DNA from: Prevotella sp. UBA5387 | Lineage (GTDB): Bacteria; Bacteroidota; Bacteroidia; Bacteroidales; Bacteroidaceae | NCBI GenBank assembly: GCA_002407775.1 | Contig: DHOP01000101.1 | Coordinates: 1 to 25,616, forward strand | Direction: 5' to 3' | Length of the DNA: 25,616 nt | Shown here: piece by piece, positions 1 to 7,858 of the stretch | How positions within the stretch are numbered: the stretch's first letter is position 1 | Layout of the letters: the number at the start of each line of letters is the position of its first letter | Notes under the pieces: model-generated | What the model was told of the DNA's origin: nothing | The model's database searches: none | Seen by the model: the letters and a program-made list of their open reading frames with translations, nothing else | Translations under genes and position numbers: made by a program

Positions 1-265
1 AAGTAAATTTAGGCATAGTCACTTCATCGCTGCACTGCAGGTCTGAGGCACTGCGATTGAGTACTAATCGGCACGCGATAAGTGCCGAAACGCAACGCGT
101 TTAGTATCGAATCGCAGTGCCATTAGATACTAATCGCAACGCCAAAGATGCCTTTTCGCAAGTCCCTGTGCTTTAGGATATGTCCTGATATCCTGAAGTT
201 CGGCCTTTTACTGAAGTATATACATAGTTTACCGGACACTAATATAATAAAATATAGGAATGGGG
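1..265. other. Noncoding stretch downstream of the first MFS gene
   Basis: No convincing coding frame is visible. It lies past the 3' end of the minus-strand MFS gene that ends at 266 and is cut by the window edge. It holds the large palindrome at 47-121, a short palindrome CTGCACTGCAG at 30-40, and a 7-bp stem (AGGATAT 175-181 with ATATCCT 188-194). The words TACTAATCGGCACGC (62-76) and TACTAATCGCAACGC (128-142) are near-identical direct repeats, so the element may continue to about 145. Confidence 0.6.
47..121. repeat. Cloverleaf-like compound palindrome
   Basis: An outer stem pairs 47-58 (GGCACTGCGATT) with 110-121 perfectly over 12 bp. It continues, after a 3-nt internal loop, with TACTA (62-66) against TAGTA (102-106). 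Inside it sit two small hairpins: TCGGCAC 68-74 with GTGCCGA 82-88, and AACGC 89-93 with GCGTT 97-101. The fold would be a three-way junction. I do not recognise the family. It could be a repeat element, a transposon end or a structured transcript end. Confidence 0.6.
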
Positions 266-1627
266 TCAGCCTATGCCATAACCCTTGCGGCGGTCAAGAC
301 GGTGCAAGGAGAGGGCGACAAGGATGGTCAACGCGCCAAAGCAAGCAAAGATAAGCATGGGTGTAAGGAAGGCGGTAGCAGGATCAACGGATTGTGTCGT
401 GTCTGTGGCCTGCAATGTGGCGCGATCGAGCAGACTACCGATAAGAATAGGTATCATGGCACGTCCCATGTTTTGTAGCCAAAATATGCTGGCGTAGGCG
501 GTACCAAGACGCACCTGTGGGATAATCTTCGGCACGCTCGGCCACAAGGCACTAGGCAACAACGAGAAGGCGATGCTGAAGAGAATCATGGCCACCACGG
601 GGAACCATGGGCCAAGATGGATGGGTAAGGCAAAGAGCAGATGGACGGCGGTGAGCAATGTAGCACCTGCGAGGATGAACGCGGTGCCACGACGCAGGCG
701 ATCGTAGAGATGCCCGAAGATGGGCGTAAGGAGGATAGCGCCAAAGGGAACAATGGCCACGATGGTGCCGGCAATGTCATCGGCCACGCCGTATTTGGTA
801 ACCATCATGCGGGCGGCAAACTTGAGAAAGGGATTGACGGCACTATAAAAGAAGAGACAGATGAGGGTGAGATGCCAGAAGCCAGCATCGCCCAAAATCT
901 TTTTGAGATCGCCAAAGTGAAATTTCTCTGACTCGTCTGTAGCCTCAGCCTCTACCTGTTGGTCTAGTTTACGGTCGAAAATGCTATAGACCAAGAAGCC
1001 GATCAATCCGATGACAAGAAGCAAGACACCCAGCATAACACTGGCTGATGGCGTGCCGAAGTGCTGCGCAAAAGGCTTGCTGATAGCCAAGGCCGATGCC
1101 GTACCAAGACGCGCCATAGCCACCTGTATGCCCATGGCGAGCGCAAGCTCATGCCCTGTGAACCATTTGACCATGCACTTGGAGACCGTGAAACCTGTCA
1201 CCTCGCTCCCCACGCCGAATATAGAGAACCCAAAGGCAGCCAGCATGACCTGATGCTTGACCGGTCCATCGAGCCCGAAGAAAGGTAGATGTACCACGGT
1301 AGTGGCATCGGGCGATACCCATTGCAGTGCGGCAAACTTGACGAACGCACCCAAGACCATGAGTGTCGTGGCAGTTGTGCCGGTGATGCGGATGCCGAAA
1401 CGATCGAGCGCCATGCCTCCCACAAACATCATGAGCAGATAGACGTTGAGGAACGCATACGATCCGCTGAAGAAACCATACTCCGAACTGGTCCACCCGA
1501 GGTCGTTTTCGAGCATCGTCTCCAGTGGCGACATCACGTCATAGACGAAGTATCCCGTCATCATGGCGAAAGCGACGAGGAACAATGTTATCCAACGAAG
1601 TGTTCGGTTATCGGAGAGAATCTTCAT
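266..1627 (-). CDS. MFS transporter, MFSD1-like (probable peptide or small-solute carrier)
   Basis: A 453-residue inner-membrane protein with about twelve hydrophobic segments in two halves joined by a charged loop near residues 225-245. The loop after segment 2 carries an MFS motif-A-like sequence, GGMALDRFGIR (residues 70-80). The C-terminal half contains SALWPSVPKIIP and LGTAYASIFWLQNMG, which resemble eukaryotic MFSD1, a lysosomal dipeptide carrier; this comparison is from memory. Its paralogue lies immediately upstream on the same strand, behind an exported peptidase, so peptide uptake is a reasonable inference but the substrate is not shown by the sequence. It probably has its own promoter (-7 box at 1714-1721), and its leader contains an octamer repeat array. 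The start at 1627 is the only sensible one before the first membrane segment. Confidence 0.85.
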   Translation of the reverse strand: MKILSDNRTLRWITLFLVAFAMMTGYFVYDVMSPLETMLENDLGWTSSEYGFFSGSYAFLNVYLLMMFVGGMALDRFGIRITGTTATTLMVLGAFVKFAALQWVSPDATTVVHLPFFGLDGPVKHQVMLAAFGFSIFGVGSEVTGFTVSKCMVKWFTGHELALAMGIQVAMARLGTASALAISKPFAQHFGTPSASVMLGVLLLVIGLIGFLVYSIFDRKLDQQVEAEATDESEKFHFGDLKKILGDAGFWHLTLICLFFYSAVNPFLKFAARMMVTKYGVADDIAGTIVAIVPFGAILLTPIFGHLYDRLRRGTAFILAGATLLTAVHLLFALPIHLGPWFPVVAMILFSIAFSLLPSALWPSVPKIIPQVRLGTAYASIFWLQNMGRAMIPILIGSLLDRATLQATDTTQSVDPATAFLTPMLIFACFGALTILVALSLHRLDRRKGYGIG

Positions 1628-1713
1628 AAAATGAAAAGATGAAATAATGAAAATATGAAAAGATTATGGGCAGCCAGATAGATTTTGATTTGATGGCATT
1701 TACCCTCTAAAGG

Positions 1714-1721
1714 CAAAGATA
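1714..1721 (-). promoter_or_regulatory. -7 promoter box for the 453-aa MFS gene
   Basis: The minus strand reads TATCTTTG, an exact match to the Bacteroidota -7 consensus TAnnTTTG, about 87 nt before the start codon. The expected -33 position reads TTTTC rather than TTTG, so only the -7 box is well supported. Confidence 0.5.
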
Positions 1722-1922
1722 GCAGAAAGATAGGATAATAGAAAATGAAAACATGAAAACATGAAAAGATGAAAAAATTAGTGCAGACAGATAGAGAATG
1801 AACCGAAGTCAGCTACCCTCAGAAAAGAAGAAAGAATGAAAAGATAAAAGGATTATTCTAATTAAGGAGAATTCGCCATGTTTAGAATTGGGGTTATTTA
1901 ATGACTCCCACGCATTGAAAAA

Positions 1923-1971
1923 GAAAAGATGAAAATATCACCGCCTGAGCAAGCAATATTTTCATCTTTTC
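1923..1971 (-). terminator. Hairpin terminator after the 539-aa MFS gene
   Basis: A perfect 16-bp inverted repeat: GAAAAGATGAAAATAT at 1923-1938 and its complement at 1956-1971, with a 17-nt loop. On the minus strand it lies about 20 nt past the MFS stop codon and is followed by a T-rich run (TCTTTTTC). The stem is AT-rich and built from the local octamer repeat, so it may be a repeat that happens to act as a terminator. Confidence 0.5.
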
Positions 1972-1992
1972 ATTCTTTCATTTTTTCATTTT

Positions 1993-3612
1993 TTATTTGA
2001 TGTTCGGTTCTTCCAAACCGAGGCCTTTCTTCTTATCAACGACCTTCAGAATCAATCCTATGATCAGGGCTGCAAGGCCGAGACTTGCCAACATCACCAG
2101 CGGAGCAGTGTAGTTGAGCTTCGTAGCTTCGGTGACGCCAGGATTAGTCTTGTCGAGCACCTTACCGATGAGCAATGGGAAGAGCCACAACCCGATGTTC
2201 TGAATCCAGAAAATCAGAGCGTAGGCAGAACCGATGATCTTTGCATCCACCAGCTTAGGCACGCTAGGCCAAAGCGATGCGGGTACCAAAGAGAAGGAAG
2301 CGCCAAGCACTAGGATAGTGAGATAAGCCACAATGACACCACCAACGAGGTTACCCTGGAATGTCGGAAGTACGAATGCAAATGTGAGGTGGCACAAAAT
2401 AAGGAGCAATGAACCCAGGACAAGCATGGAAGCAGCCTTACCCTTATGGTCGACATAGTTGCCAAGAATTGGCGTAATGCCCACGGCCAAGAGTGGGAAC
2501 ACAGCAAAGATAGACTCAGCAGACTGACGCATATAGCCCATGTAGCAATAAACCACAAGTGCGACGACAGAGATGGTGAGCATCAGGTATTTCATCGACT
2601 TCTTCTTCATGAAGTTGAACATGAAGGCCGTGACAGCTACGACGAGCATAATGGCATATTGCACGATGGTCACGCTAGACGAAGCCCAGAAAGAACCAGC
2701 TTCCACACCTTTGAAGGTAAGGTTGCACTGGAGCATGTTTACCGCATACTTCTGGAATGGGAAGATAGCCGAGTAGTAGAGCACACATAACAATGCCACG
2801 AGCCAGAAGCCCAGGCTGGATAGAATTTGGCCAAGGTCCTTGATCCTGAAGGGATCGTCCTTCTCCTCGGCCTCGCCTGTCTGTGCATCCAATTTCTTAT
2901 CCATGAAGAAGTAAACAATGAACATCATCAAGGCGATACAAAGGAGTACGACACCGAAAGCAACCGAACGAGACACATCGATGGTGCCGCCAAACTTGGC
3001 AAAGAACGGTGAGAAAATCATGCAGGTTGCCACGCCGAGACGAGCCAAAGCCATCTCAGAGCCCATGGCAAGCGCCATTTCGCGACCCTTGAACCACTTC
3101 ACGATACCACGGCTCACCGTGATACCAGCCATCTCTGCACCGCATCCGAAGATCATAAAGCCACAAGCAGCGACCTTGGCAGAGGCAGGCATGCCCTCGT
3201 AGAATGGAGAAACGCCCAACTGTTCAAATACAGGGATGTGGTTAAGGTTGTTGGTAAACCACACCTCTACTCCACTTCCTATGAAGTTTTCACTGATGGC
3301 ATAGTACTTGATCAATGCTCCGACGAGCATCACGGCTCCCGAAAGTATGGCCGTGAAGCGCACGCCCATCTTGTCGAGGATGATACCCGCAAAGATGAGA
3401 AAGAACACGAATACGTTGAGGAAGGTCTCTGAGCCCTGCATTGTGCCAAAGGCGGTGGAGTCCCAACCCCTTGTTGTGAGCATCAGATCCTTGATGGGGG
3501 ACAGGATGTCCATAAAGATGTAGGCACAGAACATGGCCAAAGCCAACAGCAACAGTGCTGTCCATCTTACCCCAGCGGAATCTCTTAGGGTCTTTTCAAT
3601 TTGTTGAGTCAT
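1993..3612 (-). CDS. MFS transporter, MFSD1-like, with an extra hydrophobic insertion
   Basis: A 539-residue inner-membrane carrier, clearly paralogous to the neighbouring 453-residue MFS protein: both share a WTALLLLALAMF-type first segment, LDKMGVRF after segment 2, and SLVPASLWPSVPKLV plus GSAYALIFWIQNIG in the C-terminal half. It is about 85 residues longer. Most of the excess is one block at residues about 295-368, between the SAIFPFQKYAVNML helix and the PLLAVGITPILGNYVD segment, with two further hydrophobic stretches, so 14 rather than 12 membrane passes are likely. The start is 45 nt past the stop of the S9 peptidase, so the two are probably co-transcribed. That pairing and the MFSD1 resemblance suggest import of peptides released by the peptidase; this is inference. 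Confidence 0.85.
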   Translation of the reverse strand: MTQQIEKTLRDSAGVRWTALLLLALAMFCAYIFMDILSPIKDLMLTTRGWDSTAFGTMQGSETFLNVFVFFLIFAGIILDKMGVRFTAILSGAVMLVGALIKYYAISENFIGSGVEVWFTNNLNHIPVFEQLGVSPFYEGMPASAKVAACGFMIFGCGAEMAGITVSRGIVKWFKGREMALAMGSEMALARLGVATCMIFSPFFAKFGGTIDVSRSVAFGVVLLCIALMMFIVYFFMDKKLDAQTGEAEEKDDPFRIKDLGQILSSLGFWLVALLCVLYYSAIFPFQKYAVNMLQCNLTFKGVEAGSFWASSSVTIVQYAIMLVVAVTAFMFNFMKKKSMKYLMLTISVVALVVYCYMGYMRQSAESIFAVFPLLAVGITPILGNYVDHKGKAASMLVLGSLLLILCHLTFAFVLPTFQGNLVGGVIVAYLTILVLGASFSLVPASLWPSVPKLVDAKIIGSAYALIFWIQNIGLWLFPLLIGKVLDKTNPGVTEATKLNYTAPLVMLASLGLAALIIGLILKVVDKKKGLGLEEPNIK

Positions 3613-3657
3613 AATATTATTTATCGATTTTCTTACTCTAAATGTTTTCCCTGTTCC

Positions 3658-5841
3658 TTAGTTAGCCTTCAGCCAACGATCCAACCAGTTGAAATAGGTG
3701 CGCTGCCAGAGCACGCCGTTCTGTGGTTTGAGCACCCAGTGATTCTCGTCGGGGAAGAGAAGGAGCTCTGCGGGGATGCCCCTCATGCGTGCGGCATTGA
3801 ATGCTCCGAAGCCCTGATTGGCATTGATGCGATAGTCTTTCTCACCATGGATGCAGAGGATTGGGGTGTCCCACTTGTCCACTGCAAGGTGGGGACTGTT
3901 GGCATAGGTGCGACGAGCAGCCTCGGTCTGGTCCTTATTCCAATAGGCATCGTCATATTCCCAGTTGGAGAACCATGCCTCCTCGGTATCGGTGTACATC
4001 GACTCAAGGTTGAAAGCACCGTCATGAGCAATAAAGCACTTGAATCTGCCATCGTGATGTCCAGCCAGATAGTAGGCGGAGAAGCCACCGAAGGAAGCTC
4101 CCACACATCCTAGGCGATCCTTGTCAACATAGGGAAGTTCGTTAGCTGCATCGTCGATAGCCGACAGAAGGTCTTTCATGGGCTGACCTGTCCAGTCCTG
4201 GCTCACTGCCTCGTTCCACTCACTGCCAAAGCCTGGGAGACCTCTGCGGTTAGGTGCAACCACGACATAGCCATTGGCTGCCATGATATACATGTTCCAT
4301 CTGTAGCTCCAGAACTGGCTAACGGGAGTTTGCGGACCACCCTCGCAGAAGAGGAGAGTGGGATATTTCTTGTTGGCATCGAAATGAGGTGGCAAAATGA
4401 TCCACTCCAACTCTTGCCTGCCATCGGTCGTCTTCACCCAACGCTGCTGAACAGAAGGCTTAGCCAACTGGTCAAGGATGTGCTTGTTTTCCCCGGTAAT
4501 CTGAGCAACGGCGGAGCGTTTCTCCTTTTTATTGATGGTGAGCAAATAGAGATCATCAGGTGCTAGATAGGAATGACGAGAAACGAGAAGTTGCTTGCCA
4601 TTGGCCAAAGCCTGCAGAGAGCCGTAGTCATACCAGCCGTCCGTGAGTTGCATCACCTCGCCTTTGAGGTTTGTCTGATATACCATTCCAACGGCATTCC
4701 AAACGCCAAGGAAGAAGAGGGTCTTGGAATCATTGCTCCAACAGAAACCATCGACATTGCTATCGAATCTCTCTGTCACATAAGTCTTGGTGCCATCGGA
4801 CAAGCGATAGACACAGAGGCGGTTGCGATCGCTCTCATAGCCGTTGCGTGCCATGCTCTGCCAAGCCACATATTGACCATCGGGCGAGAACTGTGGGTTC
4901 TGGTCATAACCAACGTTGAAGTCGCCCTGCTGATGATTGACGGCCTGATTGCGCATGCTCTTTGTGGGGTCAATCTTCGGCTCCACATAGCCCTCTGGCT
5001 TGCAAAGGTTGCGAGTCTGGCGAGTCTCGATATTATATAGGTAGATGTCGGCATCGGTAGAGATGGCATAGTCAACGCCAGTCTTCTTCCGACAAGTATA
5101 GGCTATCTGCTTGGAGTCTCTGCTCCAGTCGAGCTGTTCGATGCCACCGAATGGTGCCATAGGACTCTCGTAGGGTTCACCGGCAAGGACATCAACACCC
5201 TCATCAATTGTGTTGCCATTCACTTCAGCGACGAAAGGATGAGGTATTGACTCCACGTAGTGGTCCCAGTGACGATAGTTCATATCGGTGATGAGTCTTC
5301 CGGAGGCCTTGGGGAGGTCGTCAGGGTTCTTCTTGATGATATCATTGTAAGGCAGACTTTTGATGAGAATCACCTTGGAGCCATCGGGAGAAAACTTGAA
5401 ACCCTCGATATCAATGCCGGAATTGGTGAGCTTCACGCGGCCGGTACCGTCGGGATTCATCTTCCACAACTGTCCCTCGCGCAGGAAAGCAATGCGCTGT
5501 CCGCCCTCTATCCATGCTGCGTCGGTCTCGCTCTTGGCATCAGTGGTCAGCGGCCGGGGCTTTGCCATATTCTTCTCGGCCTTGGTAGGCTGGATGAAGA
5601 GCATGGTGTGGCTAGCATTTTGCTTCACACTATAGTATGAAACTTGATACACCACCTGTTTGCCATCAGGCGAAGCCTGTGCCGGTCCGATGCGTCCCAT
5701 AGCCCAAAGAGCCTCTGGAGTCATCAAATCTGAGGTGAGTTGAATGTTGCTTTTCTGAATCATCGTCTGTGCGTTCATTTGGCCAGAGCCCATAAGCAGA
5801 GCGCCAAGTGCCAATGCAATTGCTTTGTTCATAGTCATCAT
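3658..5841 (-). CDS. Exported S9-family serine peptidase (prolyl oligopeptidase / dipeptidyl-peptidase-like)
   Basis: A 727-residue protein that removes short peptides or cleaves oligopeptides. An N-terminal signal peptide (MNKAIALALGALLMGSGQ, ending near MNAQ) places it outside the inner membrane. Residues about 40-440 form a WD40-like beta-propeller with repeated 'SPDG' turns (FSPDGSKV, FSPDGQYV). The C-terminal alpha/beta-hydrolase domain has nucleophile Ser583 in GASFGG, Asp669 in GEKDYR and His701 in ENHW, so the triad is complete. Two in-frame ATGs follow the chosen start (5838 and 5832); the last gives the neatest signal peptide. It lies 45 nt upstream of an MFS gene. A hairpin terminator separates it from yidC upstream. 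The exact specificity cannot be read from the sequence. Confidence 0.88.
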   Translation of the reverse strand: MMTMNKAIALALGALLMGSGQMNAQTMIQKSNIQLTSDLMTPEALWAMGRIGPAQASPDGKQVVYQVSYYSVKQNASHTMLFIQPTKAEKNMAKPRPLTTDAKSETDAAWIEGGQRIAFLREGQLWKMNPDGTGRVKLTNSGIDIEGFKFSPDGSKVILIKSLPYNDIIKKNPDDLPKASGRLITDMNYRHWDHYVESIPHPFVAEVNGNTIDEGVDVLAGEPYESPMAPFGGIEQLDWSRDSKQIAYTCRKKTGVDYAISTDADIYLYNIETRQTRNLCKPEGYVEPKIDPTKSMRNQAVNHQQGDFNVGYDQNPQFSPDGQYVAWQSMARNGYESDRNRLCVYRLSDGTKTYVTERFDSNVDGFCWSNDSKTLFFLGVWNAVGMVYQTNLKGEVMQLTDGWYDYGSLQALANGKQLLVSRHSYLAPDDLYLLTINKKEKRSAVAQITGENKHILDQLAKPSVQQRWVKTTDGRQELEWIILPPHFDANKKYPTLLFCEGGPQTPVSQFWSYRWNMYIMAANGYVVVAPNRRGLPGFGSEWNEAVSQDWTGQPMKDLLSAIDDAANELPYVDKDRLGCVGASFGGFSAYYLAGHHDGRFKCFIAHDGAFNLESMYTDTEEAWFSNWEYDDAYWNKDQTEAARRTYANSPHLAVDKWDTPILCIHGEKDYRINANQGFGAFNAARMRGIPAELLLFPDENHWVLKPQNGVLWQRTYFNWLDRWLKAN

Positions 5842-5874
5842 TGTCTAAGATAATAAGATGTCCACTTTTTATGT

Positions 5875-5913
5875 AAAAAGGCGGAAGCCTTAGGATGGAC
5901 TCCTCAGGCTTCC
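5875..5913 (-). terminator. Rho-independent terminator after yidC
   Basis: GGAAGCCT (5883-5890) pairs with AGGCTTCC (5906-5913), and AGGA (5892-5895) with TCCT (5901-5904), around a 5-nt loop with one mismatch. On the minus strand the stem is followed by GCCTTTTTAC. It lies about 20 nt past the yidC stop and closes the pyrG-yidC unit. Confidence 0.85.
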
Positions 5914-5931
5914 GGCACAATGTCGTTGGGA

Positions 5932-7836
5932 CTATTTCTTCTTGAAATTGCTGCCCTGCTGACGGCGCTTCTGATCATCCATCTGCTGCTGTTGCATTTG
6001 CTGGAGTGACTGCATGCGTGCCATCATACCCTTCATCTTTTGAGGATTGTTCTGGTTATCCTTATAACGTGACTCAAGGACAGCAAGGAGTTTCTCGTCG
6101 TTGGTCGTCTTGCGCAAGATAAACATGATGGCTGCGGAGAGAATCAAAGACACGAAATAGTAGAAGTTCAAACCTGAAGAGTAGTCGTTGAACATAAAGA
6201 AGAACATCAGTGGCATGAGGTACATCATCCATTGCATCATCTTCATCTGCTCTGCCTGCTGTCCAACCATCTGGTCTTTCTGCATCTGCATGGTGAACCA
6301 TGTATAGATAACTTGAGCGCCCACGAACAAGATACAGGTCAGAGAGAGGTGATCTCCCAGGAGCCATATATCGTGATTCCAGGTGATAATCGGATCATAG
6401 GTGGAGAGGTCCTTCATCCATAAGAAACTCTGGCCACGAAGCTGAATGGCGTTCGGCACAAAGTTGAACATGGCAATCCAGATAGGCATCTGTATGAACA
6501 TAGGTAGACAGCCGGACAAAGGCGACACACCATACTTGCTATATTCGGCCATCATCGCCTGTTGCTTTTGCATCTGGTCCTCCGGCTTGTCAAATTGCTT
6601 GGTGGCTGCGTCGAGCTTCGGTTTCAAGACGCGCATCTTGGCGGAGCTCATATAGCTCTTCTTCACCATAGGATAGGTGATGAACTTGAGTAGGATGGTG
6701 ATGAGGATGAGCACCACACCCATGGGGAACCACTTGCTCAACCAGTCGAACACATAGATGGTGAACCAGCGGTTGATGATGCGGAACAATGGCCAGCCAA
6801 GGTAAACGAGGCGCTCCATCTGAAGTTCTTTACCAAACTTGCTTTCCTTCTGCACCTTCTGCAACAAGCGGAAGTCATTGGGTCCATAATAGAACTCAAA
6901 CTCCGTGGGCTTTTGGCCGGTCGGATCGAAGACGGTCTTCATCTTGGCTTCGTAAGTCTTCAGATAGCCCTCGCCCTTCTTATGGGGAATGGAAGTCATG
7001 AGAGTGCCCTCGCCTAAGTCGTTCTTTGCAATCATCACGGCAGAGAAGAACTGGTTCTTGAATGCGACCCAGTCTATTTTTTCCTTCACTTCCTCGTCGA
7101 TTTTCTCTGATGTCTCACTCAGTTTGTCAGTACCACCTTCCACGTCATGATAGGTGAGTGTGGCATAGCGGTTCTCAAAGGTGAAACCTTTCTCCTGTTG
7201 GCGTGCCTTTCCCTTCCAGTCAATGGCAATGTTGTGGCTGTTCGGAGCAAATAGTCCGGCCATTCCCTCAACGTGCAACTTAGAATGAAGCATGTAGTCG
7301 CTGCCAAGCGTATAGGTCATGACGATGGCCTTTCCGGGTCCTGCCTCAGCAGTAAAGGTAACGGTTGAGTCGGTGACATTAGACGGTTGGAAATAAAGAT
7401 CAGCCGTAGAGATGTTGGCTTCCTTGGCGACAAACGTGTAGTTCAGGCTTTGGTCGGCTCCCTGGAAGAGCGTCACATTGTTTCCTTCGGTAATGTTGTC
7501 CTTGTAATTCTTGATGACAGCCTTAGTAACAGTGGCACCCTTTGTCGACATGGTGAGCTCCACCTTGCTGTTTTTAAGTGTCACATTCTGTGCCGTACCA
7601 ACAAGAGCTTTGTGGAAAAGGGCAGTGGTGTCCTGCTGCACTTCCTGCTTTACAGCCGCTTGCTTCTTGAAGCCAGCGGCCTTCTGAGCCTTCTCGGCCT
7701 GGGCACGTTGGGCTTGTGCCGTAGAATCCTTGACGAACTTTGCCCGTTGCTCCTCTTTGGACGGCATGGAATACCAGCTGAAACCAATAAGGACAGCAGC
7801 AATCAGAACGAATCCGATAATTGAGTTTTTATCCAT
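5932..7836 (-). CDS. yidC: Membrane protein insertase YidC
   Basis: A 634-residue Oxa1/YidC/Alb3-family insertase that places proteins into the inner membrane, alone or with Sec. It has an N-terminal membrane anchor (residues 4-22) and a Lys/Gln/Ala-rich linker. A large periplasmic beta-domain spans residues about 80-340. The conserved core helices start at residues about 371, 441, 495, 535 and 557. Lys384 in LLKFITYPM sits where E. coli has the groove arginine, and the coiled C1 loop (KKSYMSSAKMRVLKPK) follows. The C-terminus is a Gln/Met-rich tail ending in basic residues (SNFKKK), as in Bacteroidota YidC. It starts 22 nt past the pyrG stop, so it is read from the pyrG promoter and ends at the strong hairpin near 5900. 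Confidence 0.97.
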   Translation of the reverse strand: MDKNSIIGFVLIAAVLIGFSWYSMPSKEEQRAKFVKDSTAQAQRAQAEKAQKAAGFKKQAAVKQEVQQDTTALFHKALVGTAQNVTLKNSKVELTMSTKGATVTKAVIKNYKDNITEGNNVTLFQGADQSLNYTFVAKEANISTADLYFQPSNVTDSTVTFTAEAGPGKAIVMTYTLGSDYMLHSKLHVEGMAGLFAPNSHNIAIDWKGKARQQEKGFTFENRYATLTYHDVEGGTDKLSETSEKIDEEVKEKIDWVAFKNQFFSAVMIAKNDLGEGTLMTSIPHKKGEGYLKTYEAKMKTVFDPTGQKPTEFEFYYGPNDFRLLQKVQKESKFGKELQMERLVYLGWPLFRIINRWFTIYVFDWLSKWFPMGVVLILITILLKFITYPMVKKSYMSSAKMRVLKPKLDAATKQFDKPEDQMQKQQAMMAEYSKYGVSPLSGCLPMFIQMPIWIAMFNFVPNAIQLRGQSFLWMKDLSTYDPIITWNHDIWLLGDHLSLTCILFVGAQVIYTWFTMQMQKDQMVGQQAEQMKMMQWMMYLMPLMFFFMFNDYSSGLNFYYFVSLILSAAIMFILRKTTNDEKLLAVLESRYKDNQNNPQKMKGMMARMQSLQQMQQQQMDDQKRRQQGSNFKKK

Positions 7837-7858
7837 AAATGTGTTATGTGAGGTTGGC

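Larger units (their letters stand above)
1628..1992. repeat. Intergenic region with ATGAAAAN octamer arrays
   Basis: This 365-nt gap between the two transporter genes holds no gene. It contains four tandem octamers of the form ATGAAANN at 1631-1662, directly before the MFS start, and four more at 1745-1776. Degenerate copies follow near 1834, and inverted copies (TTTTTCAT and similar) lie at about 1964-1992. The blocks after each array also resemble each other (GCAGCCAGATAG near 1670 and GCAGACAGATAG near 1783), suggesting an old segmental duplication. Confidence 0.6.

Noticed and set aside
47..121. Integron attC site
   Set aside because: The palindrome has a similar size, but the RYYYAAC and GTTRRRY core boxes are not at the ends, and there is no gene-cassette array or integrase.
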